DNA from: Miscanthus floridulus
Taxonomy: Eukaryota; Streptophyta; Magnoliopsida; Poales; Poaceae
Direction of reading: 5' to 3'
Length of the DNA: 64,000 nt
Assembly (NCBI RefSeq): GCF_019320115.1
Contig: NC_089591.1
Span: 58,156,078-58,220,077 of the forward strand
Shown: positions 42,248-53,440 of the stretch, piece after piece
Numbering within the stretch: the first letter of the stretch is position 1
Layout: each line of letters begins with the position of its first letter
Translations under genes and position numbers: made by a program
Notes under the pieces: model-generated
Seen by the model: the letters and a program-made list of their open reading frames with translations, nothing else
The model's database searches: none
Told to the model about the DNA's origin: nothing

Positions 42248-42365
42248 GCCTGTTCGCTTGCTCGTATACGATCATGGATTATAAGCTGGAATAATATTTT
42301 TTTTCTCTCACACCAAACCAGCCAGCAGTAAATAATTCACGATCGTTTACGGCCTGCCGAACAGG
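42248..42365. mobile_element. Small MITE with GCCTGTTCG/CGAACAGGC termini
   Basis: 118 bp with inverted ends GCCTGTTCGCTTGCTCGTA and, from the right, GCCTGTTCGGCAGGCCGTA, then an inverted GATC pair further in. It belongs to a common grass MITE family, probably hAT-derived; no target duplication is evident. Confidence 0.7.
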
Positions 42366-42730
42366 CCTGTAGGTCTTTCCCTAAAATGAAAAGGTAAATA
42401 TGGCAACAGAAGGAAAAGATTTAGAAAAGAGCCTAGTAGTACGCAGAGAGGGAAGACAATGAAAAGCAAATGTAAAACCCAAGCATTTTTAATTCAAAAA
42501 AAACCCAAGCATTTCATTGCAAATGCTGAAAATATGGCAACAGAAGGAAAAAGATTTAGAAATGAGCTTAATGGGCCGAACCCTTGGAATTGCTCTTTTC
42601 TGCCTGGATAAATAACATATGGAGCGAGGATGGGTTCGAGTTTGGGCTTTATGCTCGACACAAGCTTTAATAACCTGTCCCCAGTCGTTTAAGACTTTAA
42701 GTCTCGATTTTATTTTACATCGTTTTGATT
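42366..42730. other. Spacer with a short repeat
   Basis: ATGGCAACAGAAGGAAAA occurs twice (42,398 and 42,534) about 135 bp apart. Nothing else is recognised. Confidence 0.4.
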
Positions 42731-43946
42731 GGTTTTTTATTATTGGTGCCATCGCAATTCTTTGAGTTTTGAAAACTGCCATTATTATTCACCTATTTGA
42801 AAACATACCATTACAATTCATGCCACTTTCTACTCCAGTGAAGACACTAGACCCACCTGCACTGCTCTGTATATTCGTATAGACAAAAATGCCCCCTCGT
42901 CTCCTCCCACTCAATGACGCGTGGATCCTACAGGTCAGACCCTTCTTCTGTCTCTGGCCAACTCCTTCGGTCCCCTCCTCTCCAATGGCGACGCCCCCGC
43001 ACCCATGACAGCCATGGTCCTGCTAATGCCATGGCGAGGCGGCCTCCTTCGATAGCTGCCATGGCGAGCCCGCTGCAGCCGCTCGCGCTCGCGAGCCTGG
43101 CCTCGCGCCATGGCCACGCGGGAGCTCCACCCAAGCTTCTCCCGACGCCGGCAGCCATGGCCCGTGGCTGCTTGTGCCTCACAGCCGGCACCGCCGCCCG
43201 CCGCTTTGCTCGCGCTCGTGAGCCCGGCCCCCAGCCATTGCCGCGCGGGAGCTCCGGCCAGGCCCTCTCCCCGACGCTGGAAGCTGACCCGCAGCCGCTC
43301 GCGCCTTGCCGCCGCTCTTGCTCGCGAACCCAGCCGCCAGCTGCAGCAGCTCGCGCTCGCGAGCCCGGCCTCCTGCCATGGCCGCGCGGGAGCTCCGGCC
43401 AGGCCTTTCCCCGACGCTGGCAGCCATGGCCCGCGGCCGCTCGTGCCTGGCTGTCGGCGCCGCTGCTCCTGTTCGCGAGCCCGCCCGCCCGCTGCATCCA
43501 CGTGCGCTCCGTGCAGCCGTGCACAACTGTCCCAGGTGTACGAGCGCGCCGGCGGCCGCGCGCAGCTGCTGTAGTCGAGCGTGCAGGTGCCTCAGCTGCT
43601 GGGGAGCCTGCTGTTCCTGGTCATCGACGAGCGCGGAGGTGAGGCCGAGGAGGCGGGGCGGCGCCGACAGGAAGGAAAACCACCGTTGGTAGAGGAGATG
43701 AAGGGGATGACGAATGGAGCCCACCCGTCAGTGAGTAGAGTGAGGGAAGTTGCTGAGGGCAATATCGTCCATACAAAAATACTTGTATTCTCTGAACACT
43801 GCAGCTGGGTCCAAGGCCCCTAAATACGTATAGCGTGGCATTTTCCAAAGAGAGAGGGAATTGTAATGACGCTCTTCACAATAAGTGAATAGTAATAATA
43901 CTTCTTTAAACTTTAAAAATTACAATGGCACCAATAAAAAAAAACC
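42731..43946. mobile_element. MULE with long TIRs and repetitive GC-rich interior
   Basis: The left end GGTTTTTTATTATTGGTGCC and the inverted right end GGTTTTTTTTTATTGGTGCC continue as related sequence for about 65 bases (ATTATTATTCACCTATT against ATTACTATTCACTTATT). Flanks TTTTGATT (42723-42730) and TTTCGATT (43947-43954) are a near-match target duplication. Long TIRs and 8-9-bp duplications are typical of Mutator-like elements. The interior (42,910-43,680) is very GC-rich with no transposase, so it could be a Pack-MULE, but no captured gene is identified. Confidence 0.7.
42914..43642 (+). other. 242-codon open frame inside the MULE, function unknown
   Basis: An ATG-initiated frame rich in Ala, Pro, Arg and Ser, with no recognised domain. 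It is built from repeated units of roughly 130-200 bp around CTCGCGAGCC, CCATGGCC and CGCGGGAGCTCC (near 43,090, 43,225 and 43,360). Long ORFs are open on the minus strand over the same DNA, so coding is doubtful. Confidence 0.3.
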
Positions 43947-44032
43947 TTTCGATTTAGGGGTTCAGGAAAGGTTTATCATTCAGGAAATGCTACCAGCAGC
44001 AGCAGGTATGAGTTCTATCTTTACCACACCAA

Positions 44033-44274
44033 GGCCCAGTTTAGTTGTTGAAAATTTTGGCAAAACAATACTGTAGCATTTTTGTTGTTATTTGGCTATT
44101 AGTGTCCAATCATAGTCTAATTAGATTTAAAAGATTTGTCTCGTGATTTTGTCTAAACTGTGTAATTAATTTTATTTTTTATTTATATTTAATGCTTCAT
44201 GCATGCGTTAAAGATTCAATGTGACAGAAAATCTTGAAAAATTTAGCGTTCTGGAGGAGAGCTAAACAGGCCCC
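44033..44274. mobile_element. MITE, GGCCCAGTTTAG family
   Basis: Ends GGCCCAGTTTAGTTG and, inverted, GGGGCCTGTTTAGCTC. The interior has the family blocks AATACTGTAGCATTTTTG and CTGTGTAATTAATTT. Same family as 34696-34938. Confidence 0.75.
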
Positions 44275-44510
44275 AGACCCTTTGTCGTCTGCCGATGCCT
44301 CCAGTACAACTACCACATGTGGTGTCGTTTGTGAAGATGCTCTTCGTTCCTGTAGCTCCTTCAGTTGTTCACGCACTCCTCTCTGCTGGCCATGGCACCA
44401 GGACAATTCTGTAGTCTAAGCTACGCAGGATGCACGCACCGCTGCGCCCTACGGCCCTAGCACTAAACAGGAGCGTGCTACGCACCCAGAGCAATGTCAG
44501 CGTCCAGCCT

Positions 44511-44650
44511 TCGTTTTGGCTGGATTGGCTTATAAGTCATAGACGACTAAAAATACTGTATGGACTGATTAGATGTGAGAAAAAAATATTGATTAGCTGA
44601 ATAAACCATGTCAGATACATGTAGTTATAGGCAACAGGCTGTCATAGGCA
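44511..44650. mobile_element. Degenerate small MITE fragment
   Basis: TTCGTTTTGGCTGGATTGGC and AAAAATACTGTATGGACTG resemble the small MITE at 46,145-46,245 and related grass copies. The ends are eroded. Confidence 0.4.
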
Positions 44651-44766
44651 TTGTGCTGGCTGCACACGTACAGTACAGACGCTGCTATCTGGGGCATTAT
44701 TGGATGCTGGGTTAGGCCACGCTCACGCAAACACCCTTGACCAGGCGTCCAGGCGACGAGCGGGAT

Positions 44767-45017
44767 CTATGTGTTTAGATGCCATTCCAAATTCCTAAAT
44801 TTTTTTATTTTTTTTTCATCACATCAATTTTTAGCCGTTTGTATGAAGTATTAAATGTAGGTAAAAAAAAATAACTAATTACACAGTTTAGTTGGAAATC
44901 ACGAGATGAATCTTTTGAGCCTAGTTGGTCCATGATTGGATAATATTTGCCAAATAAGACAAAAGTGGATACTATTCATCGGGTTTAAAAAAAAATTTGC
45001 AAAGTGAACAAGACCCT
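44767..45017. mobile_element. MITE, inverted copy of the GTTTAGTT family
   Basis: Starts TATGTGTTTAGATGCC and ends GTGAACAAGACCC. The interior has AACTAATTACACAGTTTAG and GAGATGAATCTTTTGAGCC, the reverse-orientation form of the family. Confidence 0.7.
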
Positions 45018-45232
45018 AGCCAGACGATCCAGGCAGAGGCGACCGATGCAAACGGCCGCGGCCGCGGCCGCGGGGCCGCCTGCGCGCACGGACGACGGCA
45101 CGACAGGTCGGCAGTGCCTGTGTGCCTCGGCGTCACAGCCGGAGCCCACCACGCAGCACAGAGGTGACGGGAATGGGGCACGGCGGGCGACGAGACGCGT
45201 GCGTACAAGTATCGTGACGAGACGAGATCACG
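45018..45232. other. GC-rich spacer with GGCCGC repeats
   Basis: Contains a short (GGCCGC)n run near 45,056-45,075. Short ORFs lack recognised domains. Confidence 0.4.
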
Positions 45233-45465
45233 AGGGCCTAGTTTAGAGTGAGGTTAGGAATTAGTATTTGATATCGTAGCATTTTTGTTTATATTTGATA
45301 ATTATTATCTAATTATGGTTTAACTAGGTTTAAAAAATTCGTCTCGTAATTTATAATCAAACTGTATAATTAATTATTTTTTTATCTATATTTAATACTT
45401 TATACTTGTGTATAAAGATTTGATGTAACGGAGATAGAGCCAAAAAAGTTGCAATCTAAAAAGGC
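45233..45465. mobile_element. MITE, GGGCCTAGTTTAGA copy
   Basis: Ends GGGCCTAGTTTAGA and, inverted, GGCCTTTTTAGATTGC. The interior has ATATCGTAGCATTTTTG, CGTCTCGTAATTT and CTGTATAATTAATT blocks of the same family. Confidence 0.7.
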
Positions 45466-46144
45466 CGAGGAGTCGAGGAGGCGCCGACGATCTCGCTGGC
45501 GAGGGCGCGGGGCGCACCGGCCCCGCGCTGGCGCCCGCCGCCGCGGAAACAGTCGTCTCCCTCTCATGGGCCATATGTGCTGGTTCGGCCGTTTAGCTAG
45601 GCCCGGGCCCGGGACGGTTCTGGCCTTCTAGGCCCGCCCACCCGCGCGCGGTTAGATAACGAGGAGGACACGGGTAAAACTGCTGGGCCGGATGCATGCA
45701 TTTGCATGGAGACGGCAGACCTATCTCAACTCAAGGCTCCACTCAAAAAAAAAAAAAAAAACTCAACTCAAAGGTGTTTCTAGTGGTGAGGAAACTATCT
45801 CTATCAATCAAAAAACAGATCAGCAGATCAACTGAATCCAGACATGCATGATTGGTTAGCATGTAGCATAAAGGCGATTGTGAGTTCACTTCACCGGCTC
45901 CAGCTCCTTCAAGGATGCTGTAGCAACTAGCAAGTAGTAGCATGCAGCTTCGAACCGCTGCTGGTCTCCGGACTAGCTAGCAGCTCCGGCGAAACTCGAC
46001 TGGTGTTTTCTGTAGAATCATGTGATCGTGTCTCGGCAGGTCGTGCTGCCCAGACAGCACTGAAAGTCAAGGCGCGGTCAAGACTGATGTCGTCCGATCT
46101 GTCTGCGCGATTGATGAGATGAGATGCTTGAGAAAGAAGAGTCA

Positions 46145-46245
46145 ATGGCCCTATTCGTTTTGCAGAGAAGGCGTGAGTAAAAATACTGTTCACTGATTTA
46201 TTGTGAGATAAAAACATATAAGACCAGGCCAACAGGGCCAATGTC
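46145..46245. mobile_element. Small MITE, GGCCCTATTCG type
   Basis: About 95 bp with inverted ends GGCCCTATTCGTTTTGC and, from the right, GGCCCTGTTGGCCTGG. The interior has GTAAAAATACTGTTCAC. Ends match the small-MITE group at 42248-42365. Confidence 0.55.
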
Positions 46246-46719
46246 TGTATGACCGTATGTAGGAGTACATGTACATGCAGACTGGTCTTTTATTGGACAG
46301 AGAAAGGGAACCTCCAGTTCACTACTTCCCGGCCGGCCGGTAGTCTCCAAAAAGCACGAGAACAGATGGCCATGCATCGTCAGCCCATCACCGAGTGATC
46401 ACCAAGCTAAGACACCACACAGGGCACGGAGGCACCGAGTGATTAACTGCCTGATTAGCCGTCTTTCGAAACGTCTAGGAGCGCACCTAGAAAGACTTCC
46501 ACGCTAGACCTCCCATCATCATGCTCTCGAATTTGCTGTAGTACGACAGCGGCTTTTCGCTTCTGCCGCAGCTTGTTCGGCTGCTCCACTCCTACCAACT
46601 TGTTCGGCTTATTCTTTCTCACAGAATACTATTAAAATAAATCGAAATCATAGCCGGATGGGGCCATGACCTTGTTTAATTTATTAAAGGAAACAGACCA
46701 AAGAATACAACTATATGAT

Positions 46720-46960
46720 AGCTACGCTGGTTAAAATAGTTTAAGTTTGATCAAATTTAGAGTAAATAGAATTCACATTTATATCTCTAAATCGGTTTAT
46801 TACAAATATATATTTCGTAACTTACTTTCACTCAAAAAATGGTACTTATTTTATATTATAATTGTTATTATTTTTCTTAAAACTTTGGTCAAATTTTAAA
46901 GTATTTGATTCCTCAAAACATGAGAATTGCATTCTTTTCTCGATGGAGGGGGTAAAAACA
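46720..46960. mobile_element. Stowaway-like MITE fragment
   Basis: The right end TTCTCGATGGAGGGGGTA resembles an inverted CTCCCTCCATC terminus. The body has AGTTTAAGTTTGATCAAA and TTTGGTCAAATTTTAAA. The left terminus is eroded. Confidence 0.5.
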
Positions 46961-47067
46961 AACCGTGAATAATGTTTACATACAATAGTGCTGAAGGTAG
47001 TTTTTGCATCTTTACATGTGGTTTCGCAAACCTCCGGTGTCAAAGACCAATGAAAATGGTGATGTTG

Positions 47068-47509
47068 CACTAGCGTAAGAACCGCCAGTATAAATCCATT
47101 TACAGTGACAATTGACACAACCTCCTTCAAAGAAATGAAGATCAAAACATTTCCCTTATATTTTGCAATTTCTGGACTTCCAAGGATGCCAATAATGGAA
47201 GTTGCTTGATCTATACAGTTCTGGTCAGGAGAGGAAAAAGGTTATTTATAGAGTTTATTGTACAGGTGGTGGACTAATATAAATGGTTTTACACTGACAG
47301 TATCCTTAAAAAATCGCCTGTGTAAATCATATATGTACACTAGTGGTTTACTTAACACTACCTCTAGTCTAGAATCCATTTCACTGGCGATGTTCTTAAG
47401 TCGTAAATATATGATATAGACATGTGGTTTTCTTAAAGATACCATCAATGTAGGAGTATCTAAGCTGGCAGTTCATAGCCATGGGCCCACACATCTTATT
47501 CTACTAGCG
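47068..47509. mobile_element. Short CACTA-like element, aaccgccagt type
   Basis: Starts CACTAGCGTAAGAACCGCCA at 47068 and ends TTATTCTACTAGCG at 47509. Between them are repeats of CCGCCAGTATAAATC and CACTGGCGATGTTCTTAAG in both orientations. No matching 3-bp duplication is seen, so one boundary may be off. Confidence 0.5.
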
Positions 47510-47930
47510 CCTGCTCTTTTATGATCCACTTGTGAAAAAAATAGGCATCAACAAAAAACCGTTTATGAAGTGGTAGAAACTCTTCTTATATCACTTTAAC
47601 CCCAAAGGTGAATCAAGCAAGAAATATTTCATACTTTAGGCCAATTTTTTTGCTAAATTCATTAATCAAATTGATCACAAAACTTTGGGAAATAAATAGT
47701 CTATGATCAGAAATACCAAGTCTAATTCACAAAAATCAGAATGGGTTCAGTAAGTCAAGAACAATTCAGGGGTAGTTAGCTTGGGCATTTGAATACTTAC
47801 ATTTGAATACCTTGCCAAGAAAGATATCATCATCTTGACAAGGTGGAGCACCAAGCAATCATAAAATTAATGGAGAGTAGGGCTTTTGGACAAACATGGA
47901 TTGGCTGGATTTAATCAATTCTCTCATCAG

Positions 47931-47953
47931 GTGTAACACCCTCGGTGTTACAC
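47931..47953. repeat. Perfect 10-bp hairpin at LTR-unit start
   Basis: GTGTAACACC, loop CTC, then GGTGTTACAC. The stem starts one base outside the TG terminus. Confidence 0.9.
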
Positions 47954-50900
47954 TGTACAGTCTTTTGCTAAAACACTGCATGAGCATCATACTTATGTGT
48001 AAATGTGTGTAATATACGGTGTAAAGCAATATACGTAACTTGAAACGTTCATCAGGAAATGCAAAACGAATGTTATGTTTTAGGTCGCGTTATATCACTT
48101 TGGGTTCTAAATGAATTTTTATTGAAAGAAAATGCTATAGAACGCATAGACGAAACTTTGAAAAAGTTTGTAGTACAAACTTCGTAGGCGGCGGTGAAAT
48201 ACTTGCGGTCGAGAATGGAATTCGCTAGCTAGCATACTTGATAGCTTGGAAATCGAATTCGACGCGAAACTGATAAGAACTTAGTTGAATTTCTTAAGTT
48301 AGAAAACGCTTCGACGAAGCTAAGTTCGGGAATTTTTGCAGGCGAATTGGATTAAGAAGTAGTGTAATTTCATAGTTGGTTTTAGTAGTTTGACATACCA
48401 TCTCGAGCGTAAAATAAGTGTTGTAGCTACTGGATCATTGGGTTGTAGTTTTGGGGAGCTTTAAAAACCGTGCATGGCATGTTGCCCTCGAATGCTGCGT
48501 TTGGACGCAGTCACCCCCATTGCCTCGGCTCAACGCGCTGTGGTGGTTCGCCGACGCGCACGCACATGCACGTCATACGCGTGCCACCGCGTTGATCGGG
48601 CCATGCCACTAGCTCCACACTGCGGGCTACTGTCATCCGTTGCCACGCCCTGGCTCGCGCTCACGCTCGCGCATGCATGCACGCCGCGCTCGGTGGGTCT
48701 GGCCGCTCTGCCACCACCGCTGCTGTCGCGGGTGCTATGTCCTGGTCGGTCCGCTGCTATCAGCCTCGTTGTGTCCTCACGCGGCTATCAGCCTTGGTCG
48801 CGAGCGCTGGGTCGCCCGCGTGCGCTCTCACCGCCTACATCGCTGCGTCATCGTCCCATCACCATGCTGCTGTCGCCCGCTTCACCGTGCCGTTGCCTGT
48901 GCTGCGTTACATCATGTCAATGCGCTGCTGCTAGTCCTGGTCACAAGTGCTGAGTCGTCGTGTGTGCAACATTGCTCGCGTCGTGTCCGCCTGAGCTGCT
49001 GCGTCGACACATGGCCGTGTCATCGTCGGCTTACAAGTTAATGCGCTGCGGCCGCTCGAGCCATGCCAACTCATATGAGCACGTGTGTCTCCCCTGTGTG
49101 TGCCCTTGTCCGTTGCGTTTGCGTGGCGACAATCGCTCTGCGCCCCCGGTCACCTCTGCCTTTAATGGCGTCACGCCAGAGTCGCCTGAGCCGCGCCAAG
49201 GACAGCTCGCAGCGCCGGTCAAATCTATGTAATTGTGAGCGCCAAAGGATTGAGTAGGAACCCAACTACGCGCCAAACCCTCCCACTGTTGCTGCTAGTC
49301 AGTTCGAGCCCCAATTTAATGATTCCTTCGCCGTTGTCCATCTTAAGACCCTACGGTAGCGCCCGTCTAATTCACCTTACCCCGCCCACCTCCATCCAAT
49401 TCATTAGCATTGTGTCTTTGCCCTATTCCCCTCTATCCTATGCACACCCCAAATTTCCGTGCGCGCGCGTGGCCAAACTCACTTGGCTTGTCTCCGGTCA
49501 ATCCACCACGTCTGGTATGTTCGGGGTGAGTTGCTGATGCCCTTTCTTGAGCTTGTTCATGTGGTCTGTGCCCTGGCTCATGGGAACGTGGCCACCATCA
49601 TAGGGAGGAGTCCATCGTCGTGGAGGGAGCTCGGGACAGCATCTTCGTTCACCGCTTCGCCGCCCATCGCTTCGGGTTTACATCTAGGTGAGCATTGGCT
49701 CGCATTTGGGGACGGAGAGGGGCTAGTCTGGCCAGCGTAATCGCCCGGTACCAGCGCCGCCGCGCCAGTGCATGCGCGGTTGCCCGAGGGTATCATCGTT
49801 GCGAAGACAGGTTGTTCCGAGGGCTTATCTACGAAGTAGCTGACTATAGGAATAGTGTCATGGGTCTCAGGGTGATTCACCGGTAGGTCAGGGACATTTT
49901 TGTAAAATAGTCGAAGCGCGCGGGCCTCCCCGTCGTGGGCCGCCGTCACACGGGTGGGCCACGCCTACGTTGGGCCATGCCAGTGCTTCGCGTGAGCGCG
50001 CGTGTTGCGCCAGACTAGGCCGAGCCGTTCGCGCTTTGGGCCACACGGTGGAATTTGGTTTTCTATTTTCCAATGAATTGATAATTGTTTATTCAATTTA
50101 GTTTTGAGCTGAACTTTGATAATTTGTAGTAAATCTTATAGATGTCCAAAAATAGTGAAACAAAATTTGTTATGTTCACAAAAATACTATCTATCTGTTG
50201 GTGTAGTTACTTTATAGTTAGCTATGATAATGATAGGTTCATAAATTCAATTTAGAAAGCTTAGTATTATTTAGCTTAATGTTTGTAGGAATTTCTGTGG
50301 CAAATTGATGATAGCTTTAGCCATGAAATTTTTATAGTAGGATCACTAGATTATTATGTACTCACTGTAATTTTTGTAGCCCTAGGGTAGGTTAATAAAT
50401 AGAGTAGCTAGTATCCTTGTTTATTATATATAGAGTAAATCGGTATTAAGAGTAAGAATACCTTTAGTTGCGAAGATAATATATGTCGTGTGGCATGCTT
50501 GTTAGTGTTAACAGTAGGTAACTTAGCACCTTAGTCGGTAGAATGAGCTTAGTAGCTTGATTGATGTATTTTTATTTTAAGAGTTACTGTTGCCATATTA
50601 CTAAGTGTGGCATCATTATTTCATGCATGTAGATCACGAGTTGGTAGAGTTCATGCCCGTGGACGAGCAGGACTATGAGGAGGTTACTGAGGAGTACGAT
50701 GAGGAGATCCTTGTGTAGGAGGGAGCCCCGGAGCCGTTCGGTGCTGATTTTGTTGACCCACCGCCTACCCAAGGCAAGCCCCGGTGCATAACCCCTATTT
50801 TTGAATGATTACTGAATATATATATATATATAATGTGCATTTATGTTATAGGTATTTTATGGAAACTACATCCATAAATATATCTATCTATGAGTCCTAC

Positions 50901-52112
50901 TTGTATAGGTCGAGTAGCTGCTATGCTCAGGATTTTGGTAGCGTGAGTAACCTATCGTTACTCATAATAGGTGATAATTATGATCACTCATGATAAAATA
51001 GTGGAAAAGAAAAATGGTGACTGGGTAGGGATAGGGTTTGGGTACTGGTGGGTGTAAGAGGTTGTGTCATGTGGCCAACGGGGCATAGCTTGGTTACACT
51101 TTTTCCCTGTCTATGTCGGTTAAGGACTGGCCGTTGCAATGGACGCTAGGCAAGTCACAGATTTATTATCAAGAGCACATATTTGGGTATAGGCGTAGGG
51201 AAGACTTGTTGCTCTCTTGTCGTAGGTTCTGGCTCTTTCCGGATCGACTAATTGGAGGCGAGGATGGTGGAGGTCCTTGCACCGCACTAAGTCTAGGACT
51301 TAGGAGCGGAGGCTTGGAGTCCAAGTTTGGATGGGGACCTAGAACCCGGGACAGGAGGGTGATGGGTTGGTCCTGCTTGTGTCTGGGATATAAGTGGGAC
51401 GTGTGTTTTTAGGATACCCAGCTGGGCACATTGATTCGCGAATCGCTGCCGAGTCGGTAGGACGGAGGTCTTAACTCTAGCATCGTAGTAAGAACTAAAA
51501 GATGAAAGGTGATGAAATAGAACTGATTGCTCAACTCTTGCTTGAAAGTAGAACATGTGCTTACATAGAATGTCTAGATAATAAATTAATCATGGCTGCT
51601 AATAATAACATAAATAAGGATTCACTATTAGTATTGCTCTTTGCAAAAAGAAACCCAGCAAACCAACAAGCTTATCATATTCCTTGGAGTCGGGAAATTA
51701 TTTTCACTAGTCGGATAAGTCTTGCAAGTACATTGTGTACTTAGGGTTTATTTACCCCTATTGTAGGTAATTCTTGAGGAGTACCATTGTGTGAAGGATT
51801 CTTCTGGTAGGCACAGACAGATCCTTATTTCTTGTAGATAGATGTTTATTTTTAATTCCGCTGTTTAATATTCTGCACTCTGACTTTGGAAATGTAATAA
51901 TGTAATTTTTAAGAACTCTGGATGTATGTAATGGATTAAGTATTGTAACTCATTCTCATTATTGGATCCTTGGGGAAAATATGAATCTTTCGGGTTCTCC
52001 CTTGGGGTGTGCCCGATGGATACCGCCCACTGTAGCTTGCTTTTGGGGTGCTTAGTATCTGGTGGAAGATGAGCGCCTCCGTAAGTGTATTATTTCGGGT
52101 GGTTCTGCCACA
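47932..52112. mobile_element. 4,181-bp LTR-type unit (probable solo giant LTR), TSD TCAGG
   Basis: It begins TGTAACACCCTCGG and ends TTCTGCCACA (TG...CA). It is flanked by a perfect 5-bp duplication TCAGG (47927-47931 and 52113-52117), and removing it restores the LINE reading frame. No internal second LTR, PBS or pol gene is seen, so it is most simply a solo LTR of a long-LTR element or a LARD-like unit. A GC-rich zone (48,470-49,960) opens several Ala/Arg/Ser-rich ORFs without known domains. An exon-like piece near 50,630-50,720 encodes HELVEFMPVDEQDYEEVTEE. Confidence 0.8.
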
Positions 52113-52854
52113 TCAGGCACCTTAGTTGTCTTACTAAATGGTATTCTTAGTAAAACTTTGCACTGCAAGCAAAGTGTAAGACAAGGTGACCCCCTACCCC
52201 TCACTTATTTTGTTCTAGCGGCAGATGTTCTACAATTCATAATCAACAAAGCTAATAAGGGCACCGGGCTTCTAAATTTCCCAATCCCTTTGCAAATTGT
52301 CTTTGATTTAACTGTCAAACAAATATGCTGATGATATATACACTTGTCATCATGGAGCGGGGTGCTAAGAAAGTTTTCTTCCTCAACTCAAATCTAAATA
52401 GCTTCTCTGAGTCCATTGGCTTAAAGGTAAATTACAGGAAATCTATGATGGTCCCCATAAACATCTCAGAAGAAAAAGCTAGAGCACTTAGCAAGAACAT
52501 TTGAATGTGTAGAGGGATCTTTGCCTTTCACCTATCTAGGGTTACCACTTGGGATCCGAAAGGATAAACATAGAAGAATTCCTACCAATAGCTAACAAAT
52601 GTGGTAGAAGATTAGTAAGTGTTTCCACTTTTCTTACTCAAGTTGACTGGTTGGAATTGACAAATGCAATTTTCTCATCTCTTCCTACCTTCTATTTGAA
52701 TACTTTCACCCACTAGTAGGAAAATGGACTACAATCCCGGTTGGAAACTGGCTCTAGTCTTGATTTTCCAACCGGGACTAGAGATCCGGGACTAAAGGCA
52801 TTGTTCTTTAGTCCCGGTTGCCACAACCAGGAGTAAAGGTCCAACTAGACTAAA

Positions 52855-52930
52855 AAATAATGCCTTCCACACCTGTGACTCGTGGGATTCAAACCGAAGA
52901 CCTCATGCATTGCCTCATGCAACATGCGGA
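52855..52930 (-). other. tRNA-like module (inverted) with B box and T run
   Basis: On the minus strand, CGGTTTGAATCCC (about 52,884-52,896) is a near-B box. It is followed by GTGTGGAAGGCATT and ATTTTTTAG (about 52,852-52,858), the same tail as in the module at 38,005-38,095. The A-box region is degenerate. Confidence 0.45.
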
Positions 52931-53174
52931 CATACAACATCGTGACACGTGGTCGAGTAAACGAAAGACACGTGGGTTATTGTGGTCACGCCACGTGGAC
53001 AAATAAAAATGCAACACATGGTCCAATGGAGCAGTGACACATGACCCAACCACAACACGACACATGTGCCAATAAAAAACTGACTTGTGGAACAATAGGG
53101 ACCCAACACGTGGTCCAGTAAGAACCTAAAACGTGCAAGAACTAGAGAAGACCATGTTGTGCAATAAGAAGGTG
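52922..53174. repeat. Strict 23-bp tandem array with CACGTGG core
   Basis: Eleven units start every 23 bases (52922, 52945, 52968, 52991, 53014, 53037, 53060, 53083, 53106, 53129, 53152), with no insertions or deletions. The best unit is ACACGTGGTCCAATAAGAAC plus three bases. The G-box core CACGTG or a one-change variant is at the same offset in most copies, often followed by a CCAAT-like step. It lies inside the CACTA element. Confidence 0.92.
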
Positions 53175-53269
53175 ACACCTACCTGAACCATTTCCAATGC
53201 AACCGGCTATAGCATGTACACATGGAAAACATCTCCAACGGAAGCACCCGCTTGCGTGGCTGCCCCCTG

Positions 53270-53440
53270 CCATGCATGCCAAAACACTTCTATGACGTAT
53301 TTCTAGATTCGTCATAGAAGTTCAAGTATGACACGACTTCTATGATAAACCGTTTTTCGTCATAAAACTGAAATTATGACGAATTTGGCTCCTTTAGTGA
53401 CGAAAGTTGTTCATCATAGAAGTGGATATTTCTAGTAGTG
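53270..53440. mobile_element. End fragment of a further CACTA-like family
   Basis: TTCTAGTAGTG ends at 53440 (inverse CACTACTAGAAATATCC). Subterminal repeats ACTTCTATGACG and CGTCATAGAAGT recur in both orientations. The opposite terminus is not identified, so this may be a nested element or a chimeric part of the host CACTA. Confidence 0.45.

Noticed and set aside
48474..49949. Several GC-rich ORFs (up to 159 aa) as genes
   Set aside because: They lie inside the 4,181-bp LTR unit, overlap in several frames and have no known domain.
52922..53174. Array considered as a CRISPR-like repeat
   Set aside because: There are no identical repeats separated by unique spacers; it is a contiguous 23-bp satellite in a plant CACTA element, with no cas genes.
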